This document shows positions 18,021 through 26,800 of a stretch of DNA of 64,000 bases, piece after piece. This stretch comes from Candidatus Hydrogenedentota bacterium (lineage in GTDB: Bacteria; Hydrogenedentota; Hydrogenedentia; Hydrogenedentales; JAEUWI01): positions 62,001-126,000 of the forward strand of contig JAEUWI010000002.1 of assembly GCA_016791475.1 (NCBI GenBank), given 5' to 3'. How positions within the stretch are numbered: position 1 is the stretch's first letter; each line of letters starts with the position of its first letter. The translations under genes and the position numbers were made by a program. The notes below the pieces were generated by a model. It was not told the origin of the DNA and did no database searches. It saw only the letters and a program-made list of their open reading frames with translations.

Positions 18021-19346
18021 TCAGAAATAGCGCAGGTACATGTACACGCTGGAAATGAGCACGGTGATGATCATGAGGGGGAAGCCGGCCTTCGTAAACT
18101 CCATGAAGGTGATGTTGGCGTTGTTCCGCATACCGATTTGGGCGATTACCACGTTGGCCGAGGCGCCAATGAGCGTCCCGTTCCCTCCCAGGCAGGCGCC
18201 CAGGGCGAGGGCCCAGTAGAGGGGGGCTTCGATGACGGTATGCACCTGATCGGGGCTGTCGGCCAGGCCCATCTGGGTGGCGAATACCGGGATCATGGTC
18301 TTGATCAGCGGAATCATGGCGATTACCAGGGGGATATTGTCCACAATGGCCGATGCGATGGCGCTCGCCCACAGGATAACCATGACCGTCAGCAGGAGAT
18401 TGCCCTGGGTGGCGTGAATGAGCATCTCGCCCGATTTCTCGAAGAGCTTGTTGTGCTCCAGCGCGCTGATAAGCATGAAGAGACCGATAAAGAAGAGGAT
18501 GGTGGCCCATTCGACTTTGTGCAGGGCGGTGTGGATGTCGACTTTGCACACGATCATCATGACCACGGAACCCGCCAGGGCCACGATGCCGGGCTCGAAT
18601 CCGGTGAGGCGGCTGGTGAAGAAGCCGAGGAGGATCAGGCCGAGTACCGCGCCGCACTTCTTCAAGAGCACGGGATCGAGGATGGCCAGTTCGGGCTGGG
18701 CCATCATGACCCGGCGGCGCGCCTCCTCCTTCGTTTCGAGGGAAGCGCCCATGCGGAAACGGACGAGGGCCAGGCAGAAGAGAGTCATCACCAGCACAAC
18801 CGGGCCGAGATTGAAGAGGAAGTCATTGAAACTGAGGGTGGTGGCCGAGCCGATAATGATGTTGGGAGGATCGCCGATGAGGGTGCCCGTGCCGCCGATA
18901 TTGGAGAAGATGGCGAGCATGACGAGGATGGGCGCGGTGCGCAACTCCAGCAACTGGGTAATGAGAATGGTGATCGGCGCGATGAGGATGACGGTGGTCA
19001 CATTGTCCAGCACGGCGGAGAGGAAAGCGGTGACCAGGAGGAATTGAACGACGATGACCTTGGCGTTGCCCTGGGCCCGCTGGGCAATGGCGATGGCGAG
19101 CCACTCCAGAAAGCCGGTTTCGGCCAGGATGCTCATGACGATCATCATGCCGATGAGCAGGAATATCACGTTCAGATCGACGCTTTTCACGGCTTCGTGA
19201 TAGGGCACGAGGTGAAGCAGGATCACGGCGCCGGCGCCCAGAAGGGCGGCCGCGGTCTTGTCCACGATGTCGAAGGCGATCAGGGCATAGACGAAGAGGA
19301 AGATGCCGAGGGAGAGAATCATGGGGGAGGCGAGGAGCGAAAGCAT
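18021..19346 (-). CDS. Ion-transporter (ArsB/CitM/NhaD-like) permease
   Basis: A 441-residue protein with about 11-12 hydrophobic segments of the IT superfamily (arsenite permease, citrate and Na+/H+ antiporter NhaD relatives). Pseudo-symmetric hallmarks are visible in both halves: SNIGGTGTLIGDPPNIII near residue 148 and LGGNGTLIGASANVVIAQ near 393, plus LDNVTTVILIAPI and VDNIPLVIAMIPL, the paired hairpin motifs of this fold. The ligand cannot be told from sequence. It lies 12 bases downstream of a PTS-EIIA/CBS protein, its likely regulator. Transcription ends at the hairpin 17976-18006. Confidence 0.85.
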   Translation of the reverse strand: MLSLLASPMILSLGIFLFVYALIAFDIVDKTAAALLGAGAVILLHLVPYHEAVKSVDLNVIFLLIGMMIVMSILAETGFLEWLAIAIAQRAQGNAKVIVVQFLLVTAFLSAVLDNVTTVILIAPITILITQLLELRTAPILVMLAIFSNIGGTGTLIGDPPNIIIGSATTLSFNDFLFNLGPVVLVMTLFCLALVRFRMGASLETKEEARRRVMMAQPELAILDPVLLKKCGAVLGLILLGFFTSRLTGFEPGIVALAGSVVMMIVCKVDIHTALHKVEWATILFFIGLFMLISALEHNKLFEKSGEMLIHATQGNLLLTVMVILWASAIASAIVDNIPLVIAMIPLIKTMIPVFATQMGLADSPDQVHTVIEAPLYWALALGACLGGNGTLIGASANVVIAQIGMRNNANITFMEFTKAGFPLMIITVLISSVYMYLRYF

Positions 19347-19358
19347 GATAGTCGGACC

Positions 19359-20282
19359 CTAATAGTTGAGAACGCGGTTCAGAACCGCGATACGATCAAT
19401 GATGCCGCAGAGGATGCCATCGCGCACCACGAAGACCTTGGGGCGCCGGTGTACGGAGAGCTCGAAAATGACCTCGAGCATCGTCGCGTCTTCGGGCAGT
19501 GCCGAGAAGTCCGTGGTCATAATGTCGCCCGCCGTGGCCGTCTTCATGGACTTGAAATAGTTCTCGAACGGATCGAACTTCTTGATAAAGGCCACGCTCT
19601 TCAACTGTCCAAAGAATTCCGGGAGTCCCGAGCGGAAAAGCTGGTCGCAGGTGACCATGCCGACCACGCGCCCTTCCTGATCGACCACGCTGGTGGCTTC
19701 GAGATTGTGCTCGGCCAGCAACCGGGTGACTTCGGTAAGGGGGGTCTCGGGGTAGATGGTGTAATAGGGCTTCCGCATGATGCTGCGCGCCAGCAGGGAA
19801 TGTTCTTCACCCGTGTCCAGATCCCGCAGAAGGGCATGCAGCGCGGCCCCGTCCTCCGCCGCTTCCACTTTGGCGCGCAGCGCGTCGTCCACCATGATGG
19901 AGGCCACTTCCGCCATCACCTTGAGCGTCATGGAGGGGTCTTCCAGCGGCGCGAGCAGCAGGCACACGATGCGCACCGGCTCATGATCGATGGCGTCGAA
20001 ATCGATGCCCTTGCTCAGCGTGGCAAGGCAGGCGACCGGCTGCGCGAGGCCTTCGATCCGGGCGTGGGGTAGCGCGCAGGCCTGGCCAAGTGCCGAGGAA
20101 CGCCGCTGTTCCTGGTCCGAAACGGCCCGGTAGATGGCGTCTTTGCTGAGGACTTCGCCGTTGGCGACGGGCATCGCCAGGGCGATGAGCCCCGACAACT
20201 GCTCGATGAGCGCCCACTTGTCGTGGGCCTCCACCTGGACGTGAATTAAACCCGATGAGAGCATTTTGGGCAAGTACATCAT
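19359..20282 (-). CDS. PTS EIIA-type-2 domain fused to a CBS pair; probable sensor of the adjacent permease
   Basis: 307 residues. Residues 1-150 form a fructose/nitrogen-type PTS EIIA domain, with the phosphorylatable histidine in QACALPHARIEGL. Residues 165-305 hold two CBS motifs (IMRKPYYTIYPETPLTEVTRLL and IMTTDFSALPEDATMLEVIF), which usually bind adenine nucleotides. No sugar EIIB/EIIC is nearby, so a regulatory rather than transport role is likely, by sensing phosphoenolpyruvate and ATP/AMP status and acting on the permease 12 bases downstream. GAGGTG lies 8 bases before the start. Confidence 0.85.
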   Translation of the reverse strand: MMYLPKMLSSGLIHVQVEAHDKWALIEQLSGLIALAMPVANGEVLSKDAIYRAVSDQEQRRSSALGQACALPHARIEGLAQPVACLATLSKGIDFDAIDHEPVRIVCLLLAPLEDPSMTLKVMAEVASIMVDDALRAKVEAAEDGAALHALLRDLDTGEEHSLLARSIMRKPYYTIYPETPLTEVTRLLAEHNLEATSVVDQEGRVVGMVTCDQLFRSGLPEFFGQLKSVAFIKKFDPFENYFKSMKTATAGDIMTTDFSALPEDATMLEVIFELSVHRRPKVFVVRDGILCGIIDRIAVLNRVLNY

Positions 20283-20748
20283 GGGGGCTACACCTCAGGG
20301 GGCCTCCTCGGAGACCGATCCAGTGGTAAAGTGCGGTAAATGGTGACAGGGGTGATCGGCTAAGCATCCACTCCCGAGTGAGAGTGTATCCCTGCGGCAC
20401 CACATTCGTCAAACTTGCGAAAAGCGCGATAAATGTTCATCGAAATGATGGGCCTCCGCCAACTACGCACCCCATCGCCTAACGCGGCGGTCGGGCTTTG
20501 GGCTTCATTAAGAAATCGTAATCTCTGGGCGGGCCATCCCGTCATTTTTCGGGCCGATACTGTGCCCGGGTCGACTGGACAGCGCCCGCGCCGGTTGCTG
20601 CAGGAAGCGCCCGGAAAGGAGTTGCCTGGCGGGATTCAAAGATTCAATCGGGACACCTGACTTACAACACGAATCGAGTAGAAGGTTACCTGGGATGGCG
20701 ACATCCAATATGGGCTCGTGACATTTTCTATTCATGGAGGAAAAGAGA
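20283..20748. other. 466-base divergent intergenic region, no gene recognised
   Basis: Separates the PTS-CBS/permease operon from the EF-hand gene. Short open frames exist but lack Shine-Dalgarno sequences and codon pattern. Promoters for both sides must lie here, but I see no match good enough to name. Confidence 0.5.
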
Positions 20749-21180
20749 ATGAATGTAAGTTCTGCAAGCGGCTACAGCAATGTGGCGTTCAGCCGGCCCG
20801 AGCGGCCCCAGGGTCCACCGCCCAGTCCGGAGGACTTCGCGGCGAAGCTGCTGGAAGATCTGGACACGAACACGGATGGCGCACTGAGCGCAGAAGAAAT
20901 TGGCGCCGCGGGTGATTCCCGGCTCCAGGAACTCTTTGAAGCCGCGGACGCGGACGGCGATGGTCTCCTTACGGAGAGCGAAATCATCGCGGACGGTGAA
21001 AAGCGGGCCCAGGAGTTCGGCGATCGGTCCATGTATCCGCCGCCCGGTTTGGTTGGGGAGACGGATATTGATCTCGCCAGCCTGCTGGAATCCAGCAGCC
21101 GGGGCATCTCCGCCTACCAGTCGAACAGCCTCTGGTCGAGTCTCTTCGAGCGCAGCGGCAGCCTGAACCTTGCCGGATAG
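20749..21180 (+). CDS. Small EF-hand calcium-binding protein
   Basis: 143 residues with two consecutive EF-hand loops of the DxDxDG type: D39-E50 (DTNTDGALSAEE) and D67-E78 (DADGDGLLTESE), with acidic residues at loop positions 1, 3, 5 and 12. The N-terminus is Ser/Pro-rich (FSRPERPQGPPPSPEDF). There is no signal peptide, so it should be cytosolic, perhaps a calcium buffer or sensor. The C-terminus is Ser-rich (SSSRGISAYQSNSLWSSL). The ATG at 20749 has GGAGG upstream. It is a single-gene unit; its partner is unknown. Confidence 0.8.
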   Translation: MNVSSASGYSNVAFSRPERPQGPPPSPEDFAAKLLEDLDTNTDGALSAEEIGAAGDSRLQELFEAADADGDGLLTESEIIADGEKRAQEFGDRSMYPPPGLVGETDIDLASLLESSSRGISAYQSNSLWSSLFERSGSLNLAG

Positions 21181-21272
21181 TACCGCCCCACACATGGTGG
21201 CCCCGGTTGCCATGTTCGCCGTAGCGCCGGGGTGGTCCGACCGTCCCGGTGCTGCGGCCCCGTACTGTCACA

Positions 21273-22064
21273 TCAGCCGTTGAGAAAACCGGTCAGCGGT
21301 GAGGAGGCCTCCGCCGTGCCGCGCTCGGGGCCGAGTCCCGCCAGATAGGCCATGCGGCCCGCTTCGGTGGCCATGGCGAAGGCCTTGGCCATGGGGCCGT
21401 GATCCCGCGCATCGGCGAGGGCCGTGTTGACCAGCACCGCGTCCGCGCCCATCTCCATGGCCTCGGCGGCGTGGGAGGGTGCGCCCAGGCCCGCATCTAC
21501 CACTACCGGCACATTGGCCTGCTCAATGATGATGCGGATCATTTCTTTGGTCTTGATGCCCCGGTTGCTGCCAATGGGCGCGCCCAGGGGCATCACCGTG
21601 GCCGTTCCGGCTTCTTCCAGACGCTTGGCGAGAATGGGGTCGGCCTGGATATAGGGCAGCACCACGAAGCCTTCTTTGATGAGCATCTCCGCCGCGCGAA
21701 GGGTCTCGATGGGATCGGGGAGGAGATAGCGCGGTTCCGGGGTCAGCTCAAGCTTCACCCAGGGCTCCAGGCCCGCCGCCCGCGCCAATTTGGCCAGGCG
21801 CACCGCCTCCTCCGCCGTCCGCGCACCGCTGGTATTGGGTAGAATAAACTGCTTCTTCGGGTCGATGGCGGACATGATGCCTTCGTCGTCGGGCTTGGAC
21901 AGATCCACGCGGCGCAGGGCCACCGTGATGATATCGGAGCCGGAGGCGGCGATGGCCTCGCGCAGGGCCTGGGCGGAGGGGAACTTGCCCGTGCCAATCA
22001 TGAGGCGGGAGTTGAAGCTGCGGCCGGCGATAACGAGGGTGTCGGTGGGGGCGGGGTTGGTCAT
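21273..22064 (-). CDS. thiG: ThiG: thiazole synthase
   Basis: A 263-residue TIM barrel that forms the thiazole phosphate of thiamin from DXP, dehydroglycine and ThiS-thiocarboxylate. Signatures: RLMIGTGKF, the Schiff-base lysine in [40 protein letters not shown] and [28 protein letters not shown]. It is of normal length, but thiS, thiF/H and thiE are not next to it. I found no THI-box in the 150 bases upstream, so TPP control is not evident. Confidence 0.96.
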   Translation of the reverse strand: MTNPAPTDTLVIAGRSFNSRLMIGTGKFPSAQALREAIAASGSDIITVALRRVDLSKPDDEGIMSAIDPKKQFILPNTSGARTAEEAVRLAKLARAAGLEPWVKLELTPEPRYLLPDPIETLRAAEMLIKEGFVVLPYIQADPILAKRLEEAGTATVMPLGAPIGSNRGIKTKEMIRIIIEQANVPVVVDAGLGAPSHAAEAMEMGADAVLVNTALADARDHGPMAKAFAMATEAGRMAYLAGLGPERGTAEASSPLTGFLNG

Positions 22065-22175
22065 GGCGCTCGGAGTGTTCGTTGGGTAAAATGTCGTTAG
22101 TTGAGGCGATTATGGAATAGCACCTTATTATGGCAGACCCGGTACCGCCATGGCACGTTCCCGAACCCGAGGTTA

Positions 22176-22204
22176 TTGATGCTAACGGCTTGTGATGATA
22201 CAAT
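22176..22204 (+). promoter_or_regulatory. Sigma70-type promoter, probably for a leaderless mRNA
   Basis: TTGATG (22176-22181), a 17-base spacer and TACAAT (22199-22204). Initiation about seven bases on falls at the ATG at 22211, and no Shine-Dalgarno is present. Confidence 0.55.
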
Positions 22205-22210
22205 TTGACT

Positions 22211-22420
22211 ATGGAAATGAAGGTAGACAGGTCAAAAGCACGGCTGCTCCGGATGTCCGAGAGCGACGACAGCGGCTACGTTGAGGGTACGCCGTCCGAG
22301 CGAATTGCGATGGTGTGGCCGCTTACCTGTCAAGTACTTCCATTGAGCGGCTACGATGTGGACGCTCCAATGCGGCGGGATATCGCTAAACTTTTTCGTC
22401 CCGGGCAGGCGAGGGATTAG
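22211..22420 (+). CDS. Small conserved-looking protein of unknown function
   Basis: 69 residues, Met-Glu-Met start, with VEGTPSERIAMVWPLT in the middle and DAPMRRDIAKLFR near the end. The ERIAMVWPLT core resembles a family of small bacterial proteins often found next to nucleotidyltransferases or other accessory genes; I am recalling this, not searching. There is no signal peptide or membrane segment. A good promoter sits directly upstream. It stands alone between divergent thiG and convergent metF, so no partner is evident. In-frame TTG 22205 and ATG 22217 are alternative starts. Confidence 0.55.
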   Translation: MEMKVDRSKARLLRMSESDDSGYVEGTPSERIAMVWPLTCQVLPLSGYDVDAPMRRDIAKLFRPGQARD

Positions 22421-22578
22421 TTGTTGTAATCCGCATCGCGATTCCAGCATCCACGGGGACATGTCGAAGATGCGCCGTGGCGGACCGCCGCGTTCAAGGG
22501 AACGGCCCTGATTGTTGGGTGGTTGGCGACTGGAATTCTTTTCGCTGACTCGAGATCTGCGTGCGGCGGTACGTCCCC

Positions 22579-23448
22579 TCAGAGCGCCTGGGCGCGGCAG
22601 ATGTGGGCCGTGGCTCTAGATTTGTTCAGCACGTAAAAGTGGACACCAGGCACGCCATTTTCCACCAAATCCTCCACCTGCCTTCCCGCGTAGTACACCC
22701 CCACGGAGAACTGGCCCTCTTCGTCGTGCTCGTGGGCTTCCAATCGGCGCAGCAGCTTCTCCGGCAGTTTTGACCCACACATGGAGGTCAGGCGCTTGAT
22801 CTGGGCGAGGTTGGTCACCGGGAGGATGCCGGGGATCAGGGGCTGTGTGATGCCCGAGGCCGTAACCTGATCGCGGAAGCGGTAGAAGTCGTCGTTGTCG
22901 TAAAAAAGCTGGGTAACGATGGCGTCCGCGCCCGCGTCCACCTTGCGCTTGAGGTTGTCCAGGTCCGCTTGGGGGCTCGTCGCTTCCTGGTGTACCTCCG
23001 GGTAGCCCGCCACCAGGATGCCGAACTCGGGATACTCCGCCTTGATCAGCGACACAAGCTCGTTGGCATGGGCCAGGCCGCCCTTGTGCTGCACAAAGGT
23101 CGTCTCGCCTTTCGGCGGATCGCCCCGAAGCGCCACGATATAGCTCACGCCGCGCTTTTTCGACGCTTCAAGATAGGCGCGAAGCTGGTCTACGGTGGCG
23201 CCTACGCAAGTCAGGTGGGTGGCCACGGGGACCCCGGGGTGGCGCGCCATGACGCCGTCGAGCACCTCCAGGGTCTTTTCCTGGGTGGAGCCGCCCGCGC
23301 CGTAGGTGCAGGTGATGAAGGCGGGCTTGCGCGCGGCGAGCTCTTCGAGATTCTCGAAGAGATTGACCATGCCCTGCTCGGTCTTGGGCGGGAACAGCTC
23401 AAAGGAAACGGCGAGTCTTTCGCCGGAGAATATGTCGGACAATTTCAA
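22579..23448 (-). CDS. metF: MetF: 5,10-methylenetetrahydrofolate reductase
   Basis: A FAD-dependent TIM barrel of ~290 residues that supplies 5-methyl-THF to methionine synthase. Signatures: SFELFPPKT, ITCTYGAGGST, the VATHLTCVG block, YIVALRGDPPKG, AGYPEVHQEA, TQLFYDNDDFYRF and IPGILPVTN. No ATG is available near the start. TTG at 23448 has AAAGG seven bases upstream and gives MKLSDIF, the usual MetF opening; TTG at 23463 would add five residues. It is divergent from metH, so the pair covers the last two steps of methionine synthesis. A long hairpin lies in its leader (23474-23573). Confidence 0.95.
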   Translation of the reverse strand: MKLSDIFSGERLAVSFELFPPKTEQGMVNLFENLEELAARKPAFITCTYGAGGSTQEKTLEVLDGVMARHPGVPVATHLTCVGATVDQLRAYLEASKKRGVSYIVALRGDPPKGETTFVQHKGGLAHANELVSLIKAEYPEFGILVAGYPEVHQEATSPQADLDNLKRKVDAGADAIVTQLFYDNDDFYRFRDQVTASGITQPLIPGILPVTNLAQIKRLTSMCGSKLPEKLLRRLEAHEHDEEGQFSVGVYYAGRQVEDLVENGVPGVHFYVLNKSRATAHICRAQAL

Positions 23449-23473
23449 GTTGAGGCCTTTCAAAGAAAGCGCT

Positions 23474-23573
23474 GAACCGCAAATTTTCGCAAATTAACGC
23501 AAATGCCACACGCATTGGTCAGTAACAACGACCTCACTATTAATTTGCGCCCACTTGCGAAAACTTACGGTTC
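23474..23573 (-). promoter_or_regulatory. Long hairpin in the metF leader (31-bp arms with G-U wobbles)
   Basis: Arms 23474-23504 and 23543-23573 align without gaps around a 38-base loop. Twenty-five pairs are Watson-Crick. Of the six others, five become G-U wobbles when read as reverse-strand RNA, the metF strand, while on the forward strand they would be A-C clashes. One arm carries CGCAAAT three times at exact 10-base spacing (23478, 23488, 23498), and the other has the inverse copy at 23543. It may be an RNA regulatory structure, a dispersed palindromic repeat, or both. Confidence 0.6.
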
Positions 23574-23718
23574 CCAAAAATCTCTTGACTCGTAGCTGAT
23601 GTACCATCCACCGCGCTCGCATGCGCATCGGGCCGTGTTCCGGTATCCAAGGGCGACGGTATCGGGTCTCTGCACCTACCAATAGCGCGGTGCGGGTGAA
23701 TCAGGGAATTTCAGCGAA

Positions 23719-23748
23719 TTTACCCCGCTCGGCGCGTAATGGTACAAT
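23719..23748 (+). promoter_or_regulatory. Probable metH promoter
   Basis: Extended -10 TGGTACAAT (23740-23748), the same string seen before rel, with TTTACC 18 bases upstream of the hexamer. The leader would be about 75 bases. No cobalamin riboswitch box is seen in it. Confidence 0.45.
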
Positions 23749-23831
23749 GAAAGTCCCGCTTCCCGGTAATTCGATACCCGGAGCGGACCCAGGCCCTCGA
23801 TTCTTCCCCGCGACACCCCCGGAGTATAGGC

Positions 23832-26800
23832 ATGAATTTTCTTGACGCCCTGAAAGACCAGATCATCGTACTTGACGGCGCCACCGGCACCGCCATCCAG
23901 GATCTGTACCTCGGCGACGACTCCTTCGGCGGTAGCGACTTCAAAATGCTCTCGGATCTGCTCTCGTTCTCGCGCCCGGAGGATATGATCAATATCCACC
24001 TGAACTACTATAAGGCCGGGTCGCATGCGGTGGAGACGAACACCTTCGGTGCTTCGCCCATGCGCCTCTGCGAGTATGACTTCTCCGGCATCGACCTGAA
24101 CGCCTTTGAGGCCATTCCCTATCTCGAGATGGACTTTCGCGGCAACGATTATGAAGCCCTGGCCTATTTCATGAGCCGTCGCGGCGCGGAGCTGGCCTGC
24201 GAGGCGCGGTCGCGCTACCTGAAGGACCCCGGTTACGACGGGCGGCCCCTCTTTGTGTTTGGTTCCATTGGCCCGTCCAACCGCGTGCTCTCCAGCACCA
24301 AGGCGGACCTCACGGTTTCGACCTATGAAGCCATCATGGATAATTTCTACCACCAGGTGAAGGGGCTGGTCGATGGCGGCGCGGACGTGCTTCTGTATGA
24401 GACGCAGCAGGACATCCTGGAGCTGAAAGCGGCCGTCATGGGCGGGCAGAAGGCCATGAAGGAGCTCGGCGTGAAGCTGCCCATCATCGCCCAGGTGACG
24501 GTGGACAAGTTTTCGAAGATGCAGATCTTCCACACGGACATCCATGCGGCGCTGGTGACCATGCAGGGCATCGGCATCGACGTTTTCGGCATCAATTGCA
24601 GCATCGGGCCGGACCTGATGGAAAAGACGGTGGAAAAGATCTCCCGCTACAGCCACCTGCCCATCTCCGTCATCCCCAATGCGGGTCTGCCCATGTCGGT
24701 GGACGGCAAGACCGTCTTCAAGTTTCCGCCCGAGGAATTCGCCGCAATCCAGCGGAAGTTTGTGGATCAATATGGCATCAACGTCGTCGGCGGCTGCTGC
24801 GGCACCACGGCGGCCCACATCAAGGCTGTGGCCGATCAGGTGCGGGGACTGAAGCCGAAGGCGCGCACGCCGGAGCCGGGACTCTACCTCTCCGGCCCGC
24901 AGAATGCGGTGCTGCTCGACGGCTCCAAGACCCTCATCCGCTTTGGCGAGCGCCTCAATGTGCGCGGCTCGAAGAAGGTGCGCGACGCGGTGGAGAATGA
25001 TACCGGCATTGACCACGACGTACTCGAGGAAGTGATTCGCGAGCAGGTCGAGGGCTTGGGCTGCCAGGTCATCGACGTGTGCATGGACTCCAATCAGATT
25101 GACACCGTGGCCGCGATGAAGGAAGTGGTCCATGTGCAGACCACCGACTTCCCCGGCGCCATGTGCCTCGACTCCTTCCAGGTTGATGCGCTGGAAGAGT
25201 CCATCAAGCAGTATCCCGGACGTCCGCTGATCAACTCCGTCTCCATGGAGGAAGCGTCGCCCGGCGTGCTCAAGATCGACGCGGTGATCGAAGCGGTGGA
25301 CCAGCACAATCCCTGCTATGTGGGCCTGTGCACGGGCCCCAAGGGCCCCGGCGCCACACGCGAAGAGAAGCTCGATCTGGCCAGCCAGATCCTGGATCGG
25401 GCGCTGGAGAACTATGGTGTTACGCCCGATCGCATGTTTATCGACGTAAACTGCTTTCCGCTGGGCTCCGAATCGATCGAGGGTCAGAACTTCGCCGTGG
25501 AGACCCTCGAAGGCATTCGCATGGTGAAAGAGAAATACCCCACCGTGCACACGACCCTCGGCGTGGGCAACCTGTCCAATGGCCTCGCAAAGAAGCCCTA
25601 CATGCGCAAGGTGCTCACGTCGGTATTCCTTGATGAAGCCCGAAAGATGGGCCTCGATTCCGCCATCATCAATCCGGACCACTACGTTTTCGTGTCCGAC
25701 CTTGACCCCCACGATTATCAGCTCGGGCTCAAGGCCGTGATGGAACGCGACATGGACGCCTTCGCGGAGCTGGAAGACATCGCCGAGCGGAAGACGGGCG
25801 TGGTGGTGGTGCGCCGCACGAGCTACGACGATCTGCCCCTCGAGCGGGCCATCTGCGAGAAGGTGAAAGACGGCTTCAAGGAGCGCGTAAAAGGCAGCTT
25901 CGAATACAAGGGCCACACCTACGAGTACATCGACAAGATCGCGATCCAGGTGGCCCAGGCGATGGACACCCACGCGCCGCTGGACTTTATTAATGAATAC
26001 CTCATGGGCGCGATGAAGGATCTCGGCGACGGTTTCGGCCGCGGCGAGGTTTCCCTGCCGCACCTGCTGAAATCCGCCGACGTCATGCGCCAGGCCATGG
26101 GCTTCCTCGAACAATACATGCGCAACGAGGCCGGTGTGGACATCCACAGCAAGATCGAATACAAAGGCGTGGTCGTCATCGGTACCGTCTACCAGGACGT
26201 GCATTCCATTGGCAAGGACCTCGCGCGCACGCTGCTGGAGAACTATGGCTACCGCGTGATCGATCTCGGCACCATGACCCCGCTCCAGGGCTACATCGAC
26301 GCCGCGAAAGAGCACAATGCCGACGCCATCGGCATGTCCGCGCTCCTCGTGCAGACGTCCAACCACATGATCACCGTCGCGGCGATGATGGAAGAGCAGG
26401 GGCTCAATATCCCTATTCTCATCGGCGGCGCACCCGTGAGCGATCGCCACGCGGCTTATGTGGCCATGGCGAACCGGGAAGTGCCCGAGACCATGCGCGA
26501 AAACGTATTCTACTGCCGCACGGCCATGGACGGCGTCAACGTGATGAACAAGCTCCGCTCCGCGGGCGATATCAGCGACTTCTACCGCGAGAACAAGAAG
26601 AAGCTCATCCGCAGGATGGAGCGCGCGGAAAAGAAGGCCGCCGAGGACAAGGAACTCCTGGAGACCTTGCCGCGCCGTGTCGTGACCTTCGACGGTTTCA
26701 GCCTCGCGCCCGAGCCCCGATTCGCGCGCCGAAAGGTGAGTTATACCTTGCGCGAATTTGCCGCGCACCTCGACAAAAAGACGCTCTTTTCATTGAACTG

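Noticed and set aside
18012-20072. A 686-codon frame opposite the permease and PTS-CBS genes
   Set aside because: Spans two real genes and the gap between them; His/Asp/Gly-rich shadow composition.
22065-22210. TPP riboswitch upstream of thiG
   Set aside because: The conserved CTGAGA and ACC-TTGAACCTGATC-type elements are absent on the thiG strand.
23464-23831. Cobalamin or SAM riboswitch before metH or metF
   Set aside because: No B12-box or SAM-box consensus could be found. The strong hairpin there has a different form.
23676-26768. A 1030-codon open frame on the strand opposite metH
   Set aside because: It lies entirely antisense to a full-length, motif-complete metH. The His/Gly/Ala-rich translation is typical of the mirror frame of GC-biased codons.
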